The position numbers were made by a program, and so were the translations under genes. From assembly GCF_949628265.1 (NCBI RefSeq), contig NC_088787.1:16544501-16608500 (forward strand): DNA of 64,000 nt, given 5' to 3'. This stretch comes from Cloeon dipterum. Its lineage: Eukaryota; Arthropoda; Insecta; Ephemeroptera; Baetidae. Each line of letters begins with the position of its first letter. Within the stretch, counting starts at the first letter, position 1. The notes beneath the pieces are model-generated. The model saw only the letters and a program-made list of their open reading frames with translations, did no database searches and was not told where the DNA came from. This document shows positions 36,801 to 48,138 of the stretch, piece after piece.

Positions 36801-38469
36801 GAATAGCAACCCTTTAGAAAATCCTATACTATGTTGAAGAAACAATTTGAAGCAGGAAAACACTTCAGTCCCCCTCAGCGTGAAAGATTCGATTTTGCCA
36901 AGCAGTGACACCATATTACCCTTACCAAAAGTCGCCTACATATTACACGCTGCTGTCGTGAATGGGACCCAAATTCGGCAGCATGCCACTGGAGCCTCTA
37001 TTAGAACGCATAATATATATCAATAGATCTGCAAACATCCTTCTATTGCAGCGAGGGAATCGGCTTTGGAGCAAGGCGTGTGCACCATAGAGTGTGTATC
37101 TCAATTTTGAATATTTGCTTGCCGCAAGAGGCTGAAGGGGGTGCGCTGTTGGAACCACCATGTAGGAACTGCCATAAGTTATTCTAGCACAGCACTCTCA
37201 ACGAACCTCAAACTTCTCCCATAAGGAGCAAAGGAGATGGTTTGTTTTGTTGACGGAAAATCAGAATTTATATAGGGCTCACAATCAGTGTCAATTGAAT
37301 AGTAAAAAAATTATTTTTCAGACTGTTAGGGATTAATGGAAAGATGAAAATATCGATTTCAGGATTAGGGTGTAAATACATTGAGTTGATTTAATTATTT
37401 TAATAATTATATGATATAAATGCTCAATTTTTTTTAAATTTTGCACTCGACAAAAGTCAAATATAAAAATGCATATGAGGAGAAAGGCAAATATTTAAAC
37501 AACCACTTTTCTGATCAACAACCCATATATGTATATTATAACAACACATTGCGTAAGTATAAATCATTTCCTTATTGAACAACCAACGATCTGAGAGAAG
37601 GAAGATCCATAATACGGCGCGGAGTTAGTGGGATATTTTCAAAGCCTCGCTAGATTGAGCATTACGCGGATTGAACACATTTCCCACCCAATTTAGTGCG
37701 CGGCTTTGTGTGTGCTCGCAGTAGCGATTCAGATATTAATATTGTGAGCACTAACCACCAAACGCGAGAGCCGCGTGCATCTGATAGTTAGTGCGTAATT
37801 CTGTATGGCGTTGCGATAGCACTTGAGAACTTAAGAGGCTTAGCTGCGCATGCATTAATACAGCGGACTTTGTTGTGCTTGCGTGAGTAGCAACGACGGA
37901 GGCACACTCGCAGTTCGTAATCTACATGGCACTATATATGGCAAAAATAAATAAGCGGTCGCGGAGAACGCGACTGATGCGAAAATGATTCGTTGCCTCG
38001 TCCGTCGAGGAACGCAGAGATTGACAAAAAGCATACACAGAAAAGTGTATATGAATATATTTTGAGGCGCCGCAAAAAGTTCCACGCTATTGACTAGCTT
38101 GCTTGGCACGCGCGATTTTTTTGCCAAAAGTTTCCTGCTGCTGCTGCCTGTCGAGCGATCGTGTACAAATAGAGAGCTTGCGTTGTCGAGCCGCAGCGAC
38201 TGCTGCGCGTGATTTACAATTCAGAGCGATGTCACCAGCAGTAGAGTCTAATCCTGTTAGTAAGCAGATCAGAAATGCAGAAAACACATCGTCTCCTTCC
38301 ACATTTCGTCACAATTTCGCCTAACGCAGCAAATTACTTAAACTCCAAGTGCAATATGAAAAAATGTCCCGTGCGCTTTGATTAATCATTGCTCTCGAAT
38401 CGCCTGGTAAAATCAACAGTGGTCAATGTGCTCAAAATTTTCACTCCACAAAATATTCACTCAAATTTC
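33859..38469. other. Gene-free stretch
   Basis: No splice-consistent gene found. GC-richer islands near 34290-34450, 35000-35420 and 36080-36720 carry short frames on both strands that I regard as chance. On the minus strand, DNA ending near 34840 finishes AATAAAATTATTTTGAATTTG, with a TTTGAA-type tail that could be the 3' end of a retroposon. No protein signature supports this. Confidence 0.5.
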
Positions 38470-38755
38470 AAGTTCTGAAAGAGCCGCGTTGCGCTGAACC
38501 AATCGGAAAATTTTGTGTCACACAGGCAGCCGCCGTGAATTTTGCTAAGCTGTGCCAGCCAGTGAAAACAGGTCAAAATTTAAAAAGTGTAGGAGAAAAA
38601 ATGTCTTCTGGCCCTTCAGACCGTAAGTCACTATCAAACTTCACGTTTAAATATTGTCAGACGCGCCAGCCACCATTAAAAATGGCTAGCTGCCGGGCAT
38701 AAGAATATGTTGGTCCCGCCAGCCGCCGCCTTAAATCTCGCGGCTGAGACCTCTA
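38470..38755 (+). mobile_element. hAT-like MITE family A, copy 1
   Basis: Non-autonomous element with the family body (GGCAGCCGCCGTGAAT, TTCACGTTTAAATATTGTC, CCGCCTTAAATCTCGCGGC) and an intact right terminus, GGCTGAGACCTCTA. The left terminus is eroded. Flanks CAAATTTC (38462-38469) and CAAAATTT (38756-38763) may be a decayed 8-bp target duplication. No coding capacity. Confidence 0.65.
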
Positions 38756-39299
38756 CAAAATTTTATATATCTTGGGGATATTTATGACACTTTAAAAGCA
38801 TCTTGTATTTTTTTGTATGTGACTCTTTTCCAAGCTTTCGACAATGTGACAAAATAATTATTCATCAGGAAGTCCGTTCTTTAGTTGAAGGAGATTATTT
38901 CACTTGACATAGACAATAGATTCTAATGAAAAAGCCAGTTTAGAAAACACAATAATGGCCAAAAAAAACGCTCCGAAATTAATTTCAAACACAAGTTTGA
39001 TCAATAGAAATTGTTCCACTACACAGTTGCAAGATAACCAGTTTTAGTTCAATTAGCCCCGTCTCTTGCTTCTAGTAGGAACATGTTCAATGGTATACTA
39101 TTTACTTTAGTTCAGTCCTGGATTGGCGCCTAACTTTTACCAGGCATTAACTTTGCGGCTGAGGGGGGGGGGGACGCCATAAGATGAGAGTTAAATAAAA
39201 GGGGGCGCACCAAGGGACAGCCCCCGGCATGCCATTGGCAAATTCAGCACTTGCTATGTTAAATAAAAAAAGAAAATTTGAAATGAATTTACTAAATAA

Positions 39300-39305
39300 T
39301 TTATT
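39300..39305 (-). terminator. Poly(A) signal of mL65/mRpS30
   Basis: AATAAA on the minus strand, 15 bp beyond the stop codon at 39321-39323, implying a very short 3' UTR. Confidence 0.6.
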
Positions 39306-39320
39306 TAAAATAAACAACAA

Positions 39321-41114
39321 TTAAGGGTAGTATGTCTTTGCCCACTTTTCTTTGTTGCTTTTTGGATTTTTTCTACGAGCCTTAGGTACATATTTTCTAG
39401 GCAGCTCGTAGAAGGAAAGCCTCCACGGATCTTGCCACAGTTCAAATGGTCGCCTGCGAGCTTCTTGCGGCCGGGACTTATTCTTGATTTTGTAGATCCA
39501 CTCCCAATTCCAGTATTCAGGATCAGGTTTGTGCTTCTCGCCGTTGAGGCTGACCTGTTTGAACAGGTGCTCCAAAAAGACACGTTTGTCTTCTTCCTCA
39601 ATTTTAGACACCATGGGGGTTTCAGGGTCCAAATATGGCGTCAGATTGACTCCTATCCTCTCCTTTGGTTCGTTGAGATAAAACTTCACCAGTGTTTTCA
39701 CAACATCCATATTTAAACCTAAAACCCAATGATTATATGAGAATGTTTAAACTAATGTTGCAGTAACTAATGCACCTTTCACGTGCCCGTTATCGATAGA
39801 CTCAAACAACTTCATAGGTTGAGAACTCCAGCAGACGTTTCTCTTAGGGTTCTTTGCGGTATTTTGAAAATGCAGCAAGGTAGTGTTCAGCTGGTAAGCG
39901 TAGAATGACCAGTGTTGGCCATTACTGATGACTGTCTGAGACACCAATGGGTAGGTGACATCTTGGTAGGTGGAAAATCCTATTTAATAGCGGTTTAAAT
40001 CAATATCTTCTAGCGAATTAAACATTCTTACCCAAATAACATGCTTGAGAAAAGAGCCAAGCAAAGGAAGCCATAATTGCTTGGCAGTGCAGCATTTCAA
40101 CTCTATCTTCATCTGGACGCGTGTCGAATATTTCCGAGAGTTGATAATCACGGCCAAGAAACGAGAGAATCCCGAAACGATGATCATCCCCAGGCCAGAA
40201 TCCTTCAAAAAGGCAGATTAGTTAAGGATATAATAATTATGCAAGTTTCCACACGCACCAGGAATATTGGTCATATAGCGTCTGACATCACTATTTCCAT
40301 AAGATCGCGGATCCAGGGAATGTTGTGGCACTTCCAGTTGCTCATTCATACTTTCTTGATCTCCTATGATGGGCTGAAGAGGTTGGTTTGTGCGCACATG
40401 CAAAACTGGATTTCCGAGGTACTGGATGCTCCTGTCTCTGGGCCAGTCCAACCATTTCTTTAGATTTTCTCTGGACTCGAAGAATACTCTAACTTTCCGT
40501 TCCAACTCAATGCCTCCAACTCTCCATGCTGCCTCCAGTCTTGGCTGAGAATCGGTGACAGTACTGCTTAGATGGGGGACATGCCTCCGCAGTCGGCTCA
40601 TCATAATCGTGTTGAGACTCTCCAAAATCCTCTGAGTTTTGACTTTCTCCACTTCGCAGCGACTGGCATTCGCTTCCAGGTCAGCAGGACGACTCCATTC
40701 AAATGCAAGGGCCTCGATAAAATCTGCTTTTACTTCTTCAGCAAGTTGCTTAGCTGACTCTTCAACTTCATTGGTGTTGAAAATTGCTGGAAGGCCATTG
40801 ACCAGATGCGTTCTGGTCATGTGCTGATACATGTTAAGATTATTGTACGTGATTTTACCCTCTCTGAAGAGGTGACACTTCCAACCATAGTAGCGAGGCA
40901 TGTTAATTTTTAATATCTTTTCCTCGATGGTGCCCAATTTCTTTACTTCCTCTTGCTGAGCCTCAGCTTCAGAAACCTTCTTACCCCACCAGCTCATGTC
41001 TTTAATTGGTGGGTATTGTGGTTCATCGCTGTATTCTTCATGTGGTATATTGGTGCTCATTGGTCGCAGGCGCAGGGCTGCTGATAAGCAGACTTTGCTC
41101 CGAAACCGGATCAT
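39321..41114 (-). CDS. mRpS30: Mitochondrial ribosomal large-subunit protein mL65 (mRpS30/PDCD9)
   Basis: A mitochondrion-specific ribosomal protein, historically called S30 but located in the large subunit. Exons: 41114-40259, 40202-40032, 39979-39776 and 39718-39321. The introns are 52-57 bp with GT-AG ends, and all three interrupt phase 1. The joined frame gives 542 residues, close to insect mRpS30 length and longer than the human protein. The start MIRFRSKVCLSAALRLRPMS is arginine-rich without acidic residues, as expected of a mitochondrial targeting peptide. Recognisable stretches are MPRYYGWKCHLFREGKITYN, then the exon 1/2 joint giving NIPGFWPGDDHRFGILSF, and in the last exon PRPFELWQDPWRLSFYELPR-type sequence near the C-terminus. 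An acceptor-like TTTTAG just upstream of the ATG suggests a 5' UTR intron. I see no defect. Confidence 0.9.
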
Positions 41115-41455
41115 TATAGGAGCTAAAATTCAACATGAAATATTAGATATTGGTGTTGATATAATAGCAATAAAATTAATGCATTCATAATTAGGATATA
41201 AGGTATAATGTATAATATACTATCATACAATACAAATCATCTAAAGTCAATTGAATTTAGAATATATCTACCACCATTCACCTTCATGAAAGTTTAAATG
41301 GAAAGCAAGATATTTTGTAATTAAGACTCTTGTTTGCATGATTTACAACGTACCTTTGCTTCAAAAATCAGATAGAAATGCAATTTCTTCAAGACTGCCG
41401 TGCCGGTCAGGTGTAGCCGTTTTGCGTTAAGTCTCCATATTGGAAATTTTAAATT

Positions 41456-41749
41456 TTACTCCTGTGATAAAGGGGCGTAACTACTTGCTTTCTGATTCGT
41501 TGTTGTCATTTTATCATCTATTTGGATTATATGATACCGCCTATGCAAAACTCTCTCTGCTTTTAATGCTTCTAACGTTCTTCTAACTATCTTTGGTCTT
41601 AAGTCAGGCTGCAGGACTGCAAGCTTCGAGATCTGGCATAGGCTTTTGAGATCGTTTTTTGTTGTTGTTTCAAAAACCTTTGTAAATGGCGATAATCTTT
41701 TATATTTTTTCGTGTACGATATATACATAATTCTACAACTGTAAAACAA
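41456..41749 (-). CDS. Small unrecognised protein, divergent from xmas
   Basis: An intronless frame of 97 codons (41749-41456), or 90 codons from an inner ATG at 41728. The central part, KNDLKSLCQISKLAVLQPDL and then RPKIVRRTLEALKAERVLHR, is basic, amphipathic and protein-like in composition, and it sits directly head-to-head with xmas. The N-terminus is rich in Lys, Tyr and Phe and could act as a mitochondrial presequence, though that is speculative. I recognise no family. Only 16 bp separate its first ATG from the xmas ATG, so a true transcript would need overlapping 5' UTRs or use of an inner start. It could be a chance frame. Confidence 0.4.
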   Translation of the reverse strand: MFYSCRIMYISYTKKYKRLSPFTKVFETTTKNDLKSLCQISKLAVLQPDLRPKIVRRTLEALKAERVLHRRYHIIQIDDKMTTTNQKASSYAPLSQE

Positions 41750-41765
41750 TAATATTCACAACATC
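41750..41765. promoter_or_regulatory. Possible bidirectional promoter region (centre)
   Basis: The spacer between the divergent ATGs of the small ORF and xmas is only 16 bp. Core promoter elements must therefore lie within one or both 5' ends. No TATA box is evident. The region is AT-rich. Confidence 0.25.
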
Positions 41766-44700
41766 ATGGACAAGAGAAGTGAGTAAATTTTTATGTCTCG
41801 GTATAGAGAATCAAATTTTAATATTGCTATTGTATATTATTTGTTAAATGGGTTAAATGGTTATCGTGATTGATTTTTAAATCGAAATTTCAGTTGGCGT
41901 TAGGAATTACTTGCCACCACCTGCACGTCAAATGATTTCGCCCGAGAGATTAAAAAAACTCAGCAGTCTTGTGTGTATAAACCTGCCGACTCAACTCATG
42001 GACAGAAGCACTTTTAGGAAACACTTTTCAAAATATGGAAGGGTGACCAAGTTCAGCGTCACTCCAGCTAAGAACTCGGCACATGTTCATTTTGAAACTC
42101 ACGTAGAAAATTATTCTGATTTTAAACCTATTCATTTAATCTCTTAATGATTGTCATCGTTTAGGAAGATGCAGCAAATGCCAAACAAAATGCAGGAAGA
42201 GGGTTTACAGACACTTTCAAAATTCGTTGGGGTGAAATCCAGCCTAGAAAATCTTCTATTGATTTGGATAAGCCTCATCCCTCAAGTGAGGTGCTGCAAG
42301 AATTAGAAAGTATGTCTCAGCAAGGCGGATACTTAACAAGTCAAAGGTATCTTTTTTTAGTAAGGGAAAGATTGTTATTTAATATTTTATAATACCAGGG
42401 GCCAAGCAGGACCTTCAAAGCAAGCCAGGATTGACAACTTCTTTCAGGCATCTCCACCAACCTCCAGCAACCCATTTTCTGCCAAACTTACTTCTCAGTC
42501 CCCCTCACCAAATTTATTTGGAAAGACCAGTCTGTTTCCGCCTAAAGCTCAAACTGGGAACCCATTTCAGAGCAATGACAAACCGCCACAACTTTTCCAG
42601 CCTGCAGACAAGCCGAAACCACTTTTTGGAATACCTGCCAAATCCAGTACATCTAGCACAAAAGCTGCAAAACCCTCAATTTTCAGTGGCAGCAGTCAGT
42701 TCCCATCAAAAAACCCACGGATTTTTCAGGCAGTAGAGTCAAGACCTGCTGCCCCAACACCACCAACGCAGCAGCCAACTCAGAAGCCTCAGTTGTCTAC
42801 AGAAAATCTTGGATTGCTGTCAACCGTGCGAAAAGCAGCACACTCAGATGAAAGCAAACTGGTTGTGCTTGAAGCAAGGGATAAGCTGTGTCGACTGACA
42901 ATGGTCAAGAGTTCAAGCCTGGCTACAGCTGTTAAAACTATAGGGACTTGTCCAGACATGTGCCCAGAGCGAGAGAGGTATTGCAGGCTAAATAATAAAG
43001 TCATTTCTTGCAGAACACCTTTTTCCAAACATTTTAACTGGTTAATTTCTCTCCAGATATCTTCGGATTGATCGAAAACAAGTCTCGCAGTATGAAACAA
43101 GAAATGGAGAGCCAGCACACCAATTCTTTGTGAAAGAGTACTCTCGTAGCTCTGCAGATCAAGAACTGCCGCTTTCTCATGACCTACGTCCCTCACCTGT
43201 CCTTCGCATTACAATGAACTACCTTCTCTCCCAAATTGCATCAAGGGTGGAAGTTCCAGGTGAACATCTAGGTGAATGGTTCCTGTTTTTGTGGGACCGA
43301 ACCAGGGCCATCCGAAAGGATGTCACTCAGCAGGAGCTGTGCAATGAAGACGCTGTAATTTTGCTGGAGCAGTGTGCAAGGTTCCACATCGCCTGCGCTG
43401 CAAGACTTGCTGATGAAGATGTACATGACTTTGACCCGAAAATAAACTCTGAGAACTTGGCAAAGTGTCTGCAAACTTTGAAGCACCTCTACCATGATAT
43501 GGGTCTGAAAGGAATGGCCTGTCCAAATGAAGCTGAATTCAGATCCTACATAGTTCTGCTCAACCTCAACACTGGTGACGCTATTTGGGAGGTAAGACTA
43601 TTTTTAGGCTTGGGAATATTAAATTGCAACTGATAACGTATCATAACAAAAAATTCAATTTTGGTTTCAAAATACGCGTTTTCAAATCATTGATTTGAGT
43701 ACTTTCGACACACGGACAGGGTTTTCGTAAGTTGTTTACCAGGAGTCTTGCCTTTTCTCACATGCTTTATAATTTTTTGACTATGCTTAAATGATTTTAT
43801 TTGACAATTGTAAGAGTAAACAACAATAAAAGACACCGACTAAATCATATAGAGAAAATAAATGAAACACCATGCATTAATTTTCCAGTGGAGCTGAAAT
43901 TGCTCTCACCAAAGAAACAATTTTATCATACAAATAACAAATAATTTTTCTGGCCCTCCATGTGCTCACGGCAGAGTTTGATAAATTATAATTTTTATGG
44001 ATTAAAGCTAAAAATTATGTCTGTAAATTTACTATTTCTTAGGAACTCTCCTAATGAACTATTATACGCACCAAAACAGCCAGCAGCACCTATGCTATTT
44101 TTAAAAAAAAAACACTGTAAAATCAAAGTCAATAGTTTTGTTTCATTTCCACAGGTGCAACAACTAAGTCCTGAAGTGCTAGCCTCTCAGCCTGTGCAGA
44201 ATGCTATCAAAGCATACCTCTCACTAAGCACGCACAACTATGTCAACTTCTTCAAAGTGGTCCGCAACATTGGATATTTGCCTGCTGCCATTTTGATGCG
44301 CTACTTCACCCAAGTTCGTTCCAAGGGACTGGAAATTCTAATGCGAGCCCTCTGTCAATCGATCAAAGCCTCCTACCCAATCCCTCTGAACGAACTAGTT
44401 CGAATATTGGCATTTGAGGATATTGCAGATGCGACTGAATTTTGCCAACACCACGGTCTTGAAACTTCTTCTGAAACCGTCGTGTTCAGTAGGACCACTT
44501 TCATGAATCCAGAATCCAACATTGCCCTGAGAAGGGCTAAGAATGTCGTGGAGAGCCAGCTTAGAGTATCTTTCGCAGAAGCCATTGCTGGTTATCCAAT
44601 GGCTGAGTTTAACCGAGAACCAAGTATCCCAACTTCCAGCTTTGATTCAAACACTGGAATGCTCTATTCAGAGGTTTTGAAAAGCATTGAAGAGAAGGCC

Positions 44701-47667
44701 ACTGTTCCAGTACCAGAAACAAGCACCATTACCTTGTCTAAGGGAATTTTCTCGGGCCAGTCACTCTTCCCTCAACCTGGGCAATCCATTTTTCCAACAG
44801 CACCTCAAAAGAACGTGCAGAAAGCTGTTCCTACTTCTCCCCAGTCGCTCTTTGGACTAAAGCCAACTGTCAGCAAACCATCACTTGGAATCCAAACTAG
44901 AGCAAATATGCAGAAGATTGAGTTCATCGCTTCAGCGACCTATGATAGTATGGTTGAAAAGCTTGTTCAAAGTGCGGTATGTATATTGTTTGTAATCTGT
45001 TGATGAACATTTCAAATTGGAAATTAAACTTTTATAAAATTTTAAATGGAAGTCGTGGAGATTTCAAAATCATTTTTTTTCAAGCTTCACACTTATCAAA
45101 CGTAATCAGAAATATAAACAGTGAAAAAACTGTTTCTAATTTGTAACTCTTTTTTTACAGACCAAGGAAATCGTAGCCGAGGAATTGAAGACCTTCAAAG
45201 CGAGTAAAGTGGCTCAGAAAGTTACTATAAAGCACATGCAGCAGATTGTTGATCAGTTCGCCAAAGAAATCTGTTCAAGTGAACTTGCAGCAGCAAAACA
45301 AGAGGAAAAAGCCAGGCGATTGGCTGAGCTACAGTTAAAACAAAGAGAGCTTGAGCGACGCGAGGCCATGGCACTCCAGGCGACTCGGATAACTAAAGAG
45401 TGTATATCTAGTGTTGCTGAAGAAGAAATCAGGAAGATGGTATCAATGGAACTTCAAAGGCAGAAATCACTACATATTTGGACACAAAATACCAGCGCCA
45501 AAGTCCTGAGCGAAACTTTTCAAGAATTGGTGCTCAGGATTGCTTCTGAAGAGCTGTTGCACGCCCAAGAGCAGTGGAGGTGTCAGGTCAAAAAGCTTGA
45601 AACTAAACTCCAGCAGGCTAGAGCTTGCCGAATGTTGCTGAAGTGGCGAGATTTGGTTCTGGTAAAGAAGGAAAGAAGAAGGAGGATGGAAGGCTTTCCT
45701 GCAGGCAGATCATCGCTCAGCATTGCAGAGCAAGCTCAGGAATTTTGCGTTGTTTCCCCTGACCGACCAGCTACATTCTGGACCAAAAAGACTCGGATTT
45801 CTTTCCCAAGTAATTTTTTTACGCATACTCTGATGTGAAATTGTTGTAATGTTCTTTATGCAGAATCAAGAACAATTGGGACCCAAAGCCTGCCGCTGGT
45901 AGGAATAGATTCCATAAGTTCTATTCTAAATGGACACCAAAGGTTGGCACCCTTTTTAGTTGGAAATTACAAAGTCACTGCAGGAATCTGGCGACTGGTT
46001 CTCTCAGTGCCATCTGATGATCTTGAGCTTAGAACCTGGGCTGAGCTTTGCATTGCAAGAGGCAGACTCTCATCTCAAGGGGTAATGAATACGTTTGTGG
46101 TAGCCAATTTCCCATAGCTAGTTTGTGTTAATCACAGGGAAGCACAATTTACTTCAGTAATGATGTAATCATGAGGCTAGAGCTTGTGATTGGACTCTCA
46201 TCAACTGATTCTGACTTCAATGCTCTTGCGTTAGTCGTTAAGGACCAAACGGAAGCTGCTGCTAGGTTAGAACAACTCCTGCGCGATCCTCCGCCTGTGC
46301 CTGTGGCACTATTGATGCTAGGAAAACAAATTTTGAGTCCTGATTTGGACTTGGTAATGCAGAGATTGTGTGAGGCGGGAGCCTTGTTTGACGTGAAATC
46401 CTTTGAGCTCCCAGAAGAACCAGATTCTTTTGGAGAGGTAACTTTGTTGTTTCAGGATATTTTTAGGAACAGTTACAATTTAAAATATATTTGTGCAGGT
46501 CCAGACTGCCATGGAGTGGCTGGCTTTACAGAGCAAAGACTCTATCGATTCATATGTAGCAACTGAAGCGGCAGATCTTGTATTGAGTGTCATGCAAGAG
46601 TCCTTCTGGCAAAATACCCTGTTTGCGAGTGGCCCCAAAACTGAGGCGCAACTGAGTGCTTTGCAAAGAGTTCGTAAAAGCTTACTTATAATCTGAATTG
46701 TATTACATATTGTAACTTCAACTATTTCTTATAGAATCCTGCACTGTGCACTGAAATTGCGAATTCCGCTGTGGACTTTGTTGCAAGCTTAATTTCTGAG
46801 GTCATAAAACTTCATCCAGAGGAGGAGTCGTTAATAAAAAACTGTTGTTCAAAATTACCACCATATTGGAATCAGAATGAGTTCAGGCAGAAGACCTCTA
46901 AGGTATGGAAATTTAAAAGAATTAATCATTTTATTAATTTTGAGAAATCCAGATGCTGAGGCAATTGAAAGTGCCAGATCTCGAATTAGATGTGGAATCC
47001 CTCCATAGTGCGAGTTGGCCTGCTATTCTTGACGTGTTATCAGAATTCTGCTTCAAATTACCTTTGGATCCATCTCAAAGCAGTTTACTAAATAGTTGGT
47101 AAGTATCCGTTTCCAAAAAAATCTAATTCTTTCCATTGATCATTGTTAAATACAGGTTGTCTCACCAAGTGTTATCAATCAATTCAAACTGTGGCAAAAC
47201 CGTTGCTGACTTGCCCTGGCCAAAATTGATAGAGGTATTTTTTTTTATCATTAATTTTCATGTGAGCTTAATCAAATATATCGCAGGATACAACAAAGGA
47301 ATTCATTTCATCCTTGAACCTCACAGATCCATTCAACTCTTCCAGACCAACTTTGGTTGTTGCCATAAGTAAGAAGCAATTAGAATCCGTGATGTCTTTC
47401 AATTGGTGTAACAAACAGTTGTTGCACAAGATAGGTAAACTATTTGCCAGTGTTTTCATAATTTTAATAACTCTTAAAATGTTATTAGACCAATGCTGCA
47501 TGAAACAGGAGAAGGAAATGGTGGAAGCCACTGAGGAAATGCCTGTTGCTGACAAAAAATCATCTTTGGAAAATTTACATGGCAAACTGCAGTTGTTGCT
47601 TATGGGATTGGCAGAATGCAAAGAAAACCGCTGCAGGATTGAAGAGAAAATTCAACTAAGTGCCTAA
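41766..47667 (+). CDS. xmas: GANP/Sac3-domain mRNA export factor (xmas, MCM3AP orthologue)
   Basis: Scaffold of the TREX-2 complex, which couples transcription to mRNA export at the nuclear pore. Fifteen exons: 41766-41778, 41894-42102, 42165-42346, 42399-42977, 43057-43591, 44155-44976, 45161-45809, 45864-46081, 46138-46437, 46499-46669, 46735-46902, 46953-47098, 47156-47234, 47287-47434 and 47489-47667. Phases close to 1465 residues. Order: an RRM-like domain near residues 30-100 (VCINLPTQ; HVHFETH), an FG-type linker (NPFSAKL, PNLFGKTSLF, KPLFGIP) to about 315, the hallmark GTCPDMCPERER near 318-329, a Sac3 helical domain to about 600 (LGEWFLFLWDRTRAIRKD), more FG motifs, and a charged coiled-coil from about 790. 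The exon 10 donor (GTTCGT) is weak and that joint is the least certain. The 563-bp intron 5 holds a short repeat. Confidence 0.93.
43727..43835. repeat. Short dispersed repeat C, copy 2 (xmas intron 5)
   Basis: Matches the copy at 8180-8285 through CTTGCCTTTTCTCACATGC, TTTATA and TTTGAC followed by TAAACAA. It is diverged and has no visible termini. Confidence 0.5.
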
Positions 47668-47708
47668 GACAGCAAATTTTATGAATCCCACTTGCGTCAA
47701 CCTTTTCA

Positions 47709-47714
47709 AATAAA
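47709..47714 (+). terminator. Poly(A) signal of xmas
   Basis: AATAAA 41 bp after the xmas stop codon. An opposing AATAAA for ebi (minus strand, 47749-47754) lies only about 35 bp further on, so the two transcripts end almost on top of each other. Confidence 0.6.
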
Positions 47715-47748
47715 TTTAACTCGCTAATTAAACTTGATATTCAGGCTT

Positions 47749-47754
47749 TTTATT
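47749..47754 (-). terminator. Candidate poly(A) signal of ebi
   Basis: AATAAA on the minus strand about 385 bp beyond the ebi stop at 48139. No closer hexamer was noticed, and the 3' UTR length is inferred from this. Confidence 0.45.
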
Positions 47755-48138
47755 CCAATTTATCCCAAAATTGGTCAGAGCAGGGAACAGGAGAAACAAA
47801 GCAATATTTTTTATGAGATTTTAATGCAATGATGAGAAGTTTGCACTTAGTTAATTCGGTAAAAATTAAGCTTGATAGCCGAGTGTGGGGCGCGTCTCCG
47901 ACTCGAAAGGTATCTCTAATGTCTGACAAATCTTCTTCCAGGAACCACCAATTCACAGTAACTTTGTCTCTGGAAAATCTGTTCCCATGTCACTTGTGAA
48001 GATGAATGCAGCTCACGTTAACTCAAACTTCATGGACGACGCGTCCTTGTCGAAAAATTTATAGGAGACTTGCCAGTGTAAAATTATACCATTGTAAATG
48101 TAAAAAGCCTTAAAACCCAGCCCACGTGGACGATTCTC

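Noticed and set aside
40572..40827. Plus-strand frames opposite mRpS30 exon 1
   Set aside because: Antisense shadows of the real coding exon.
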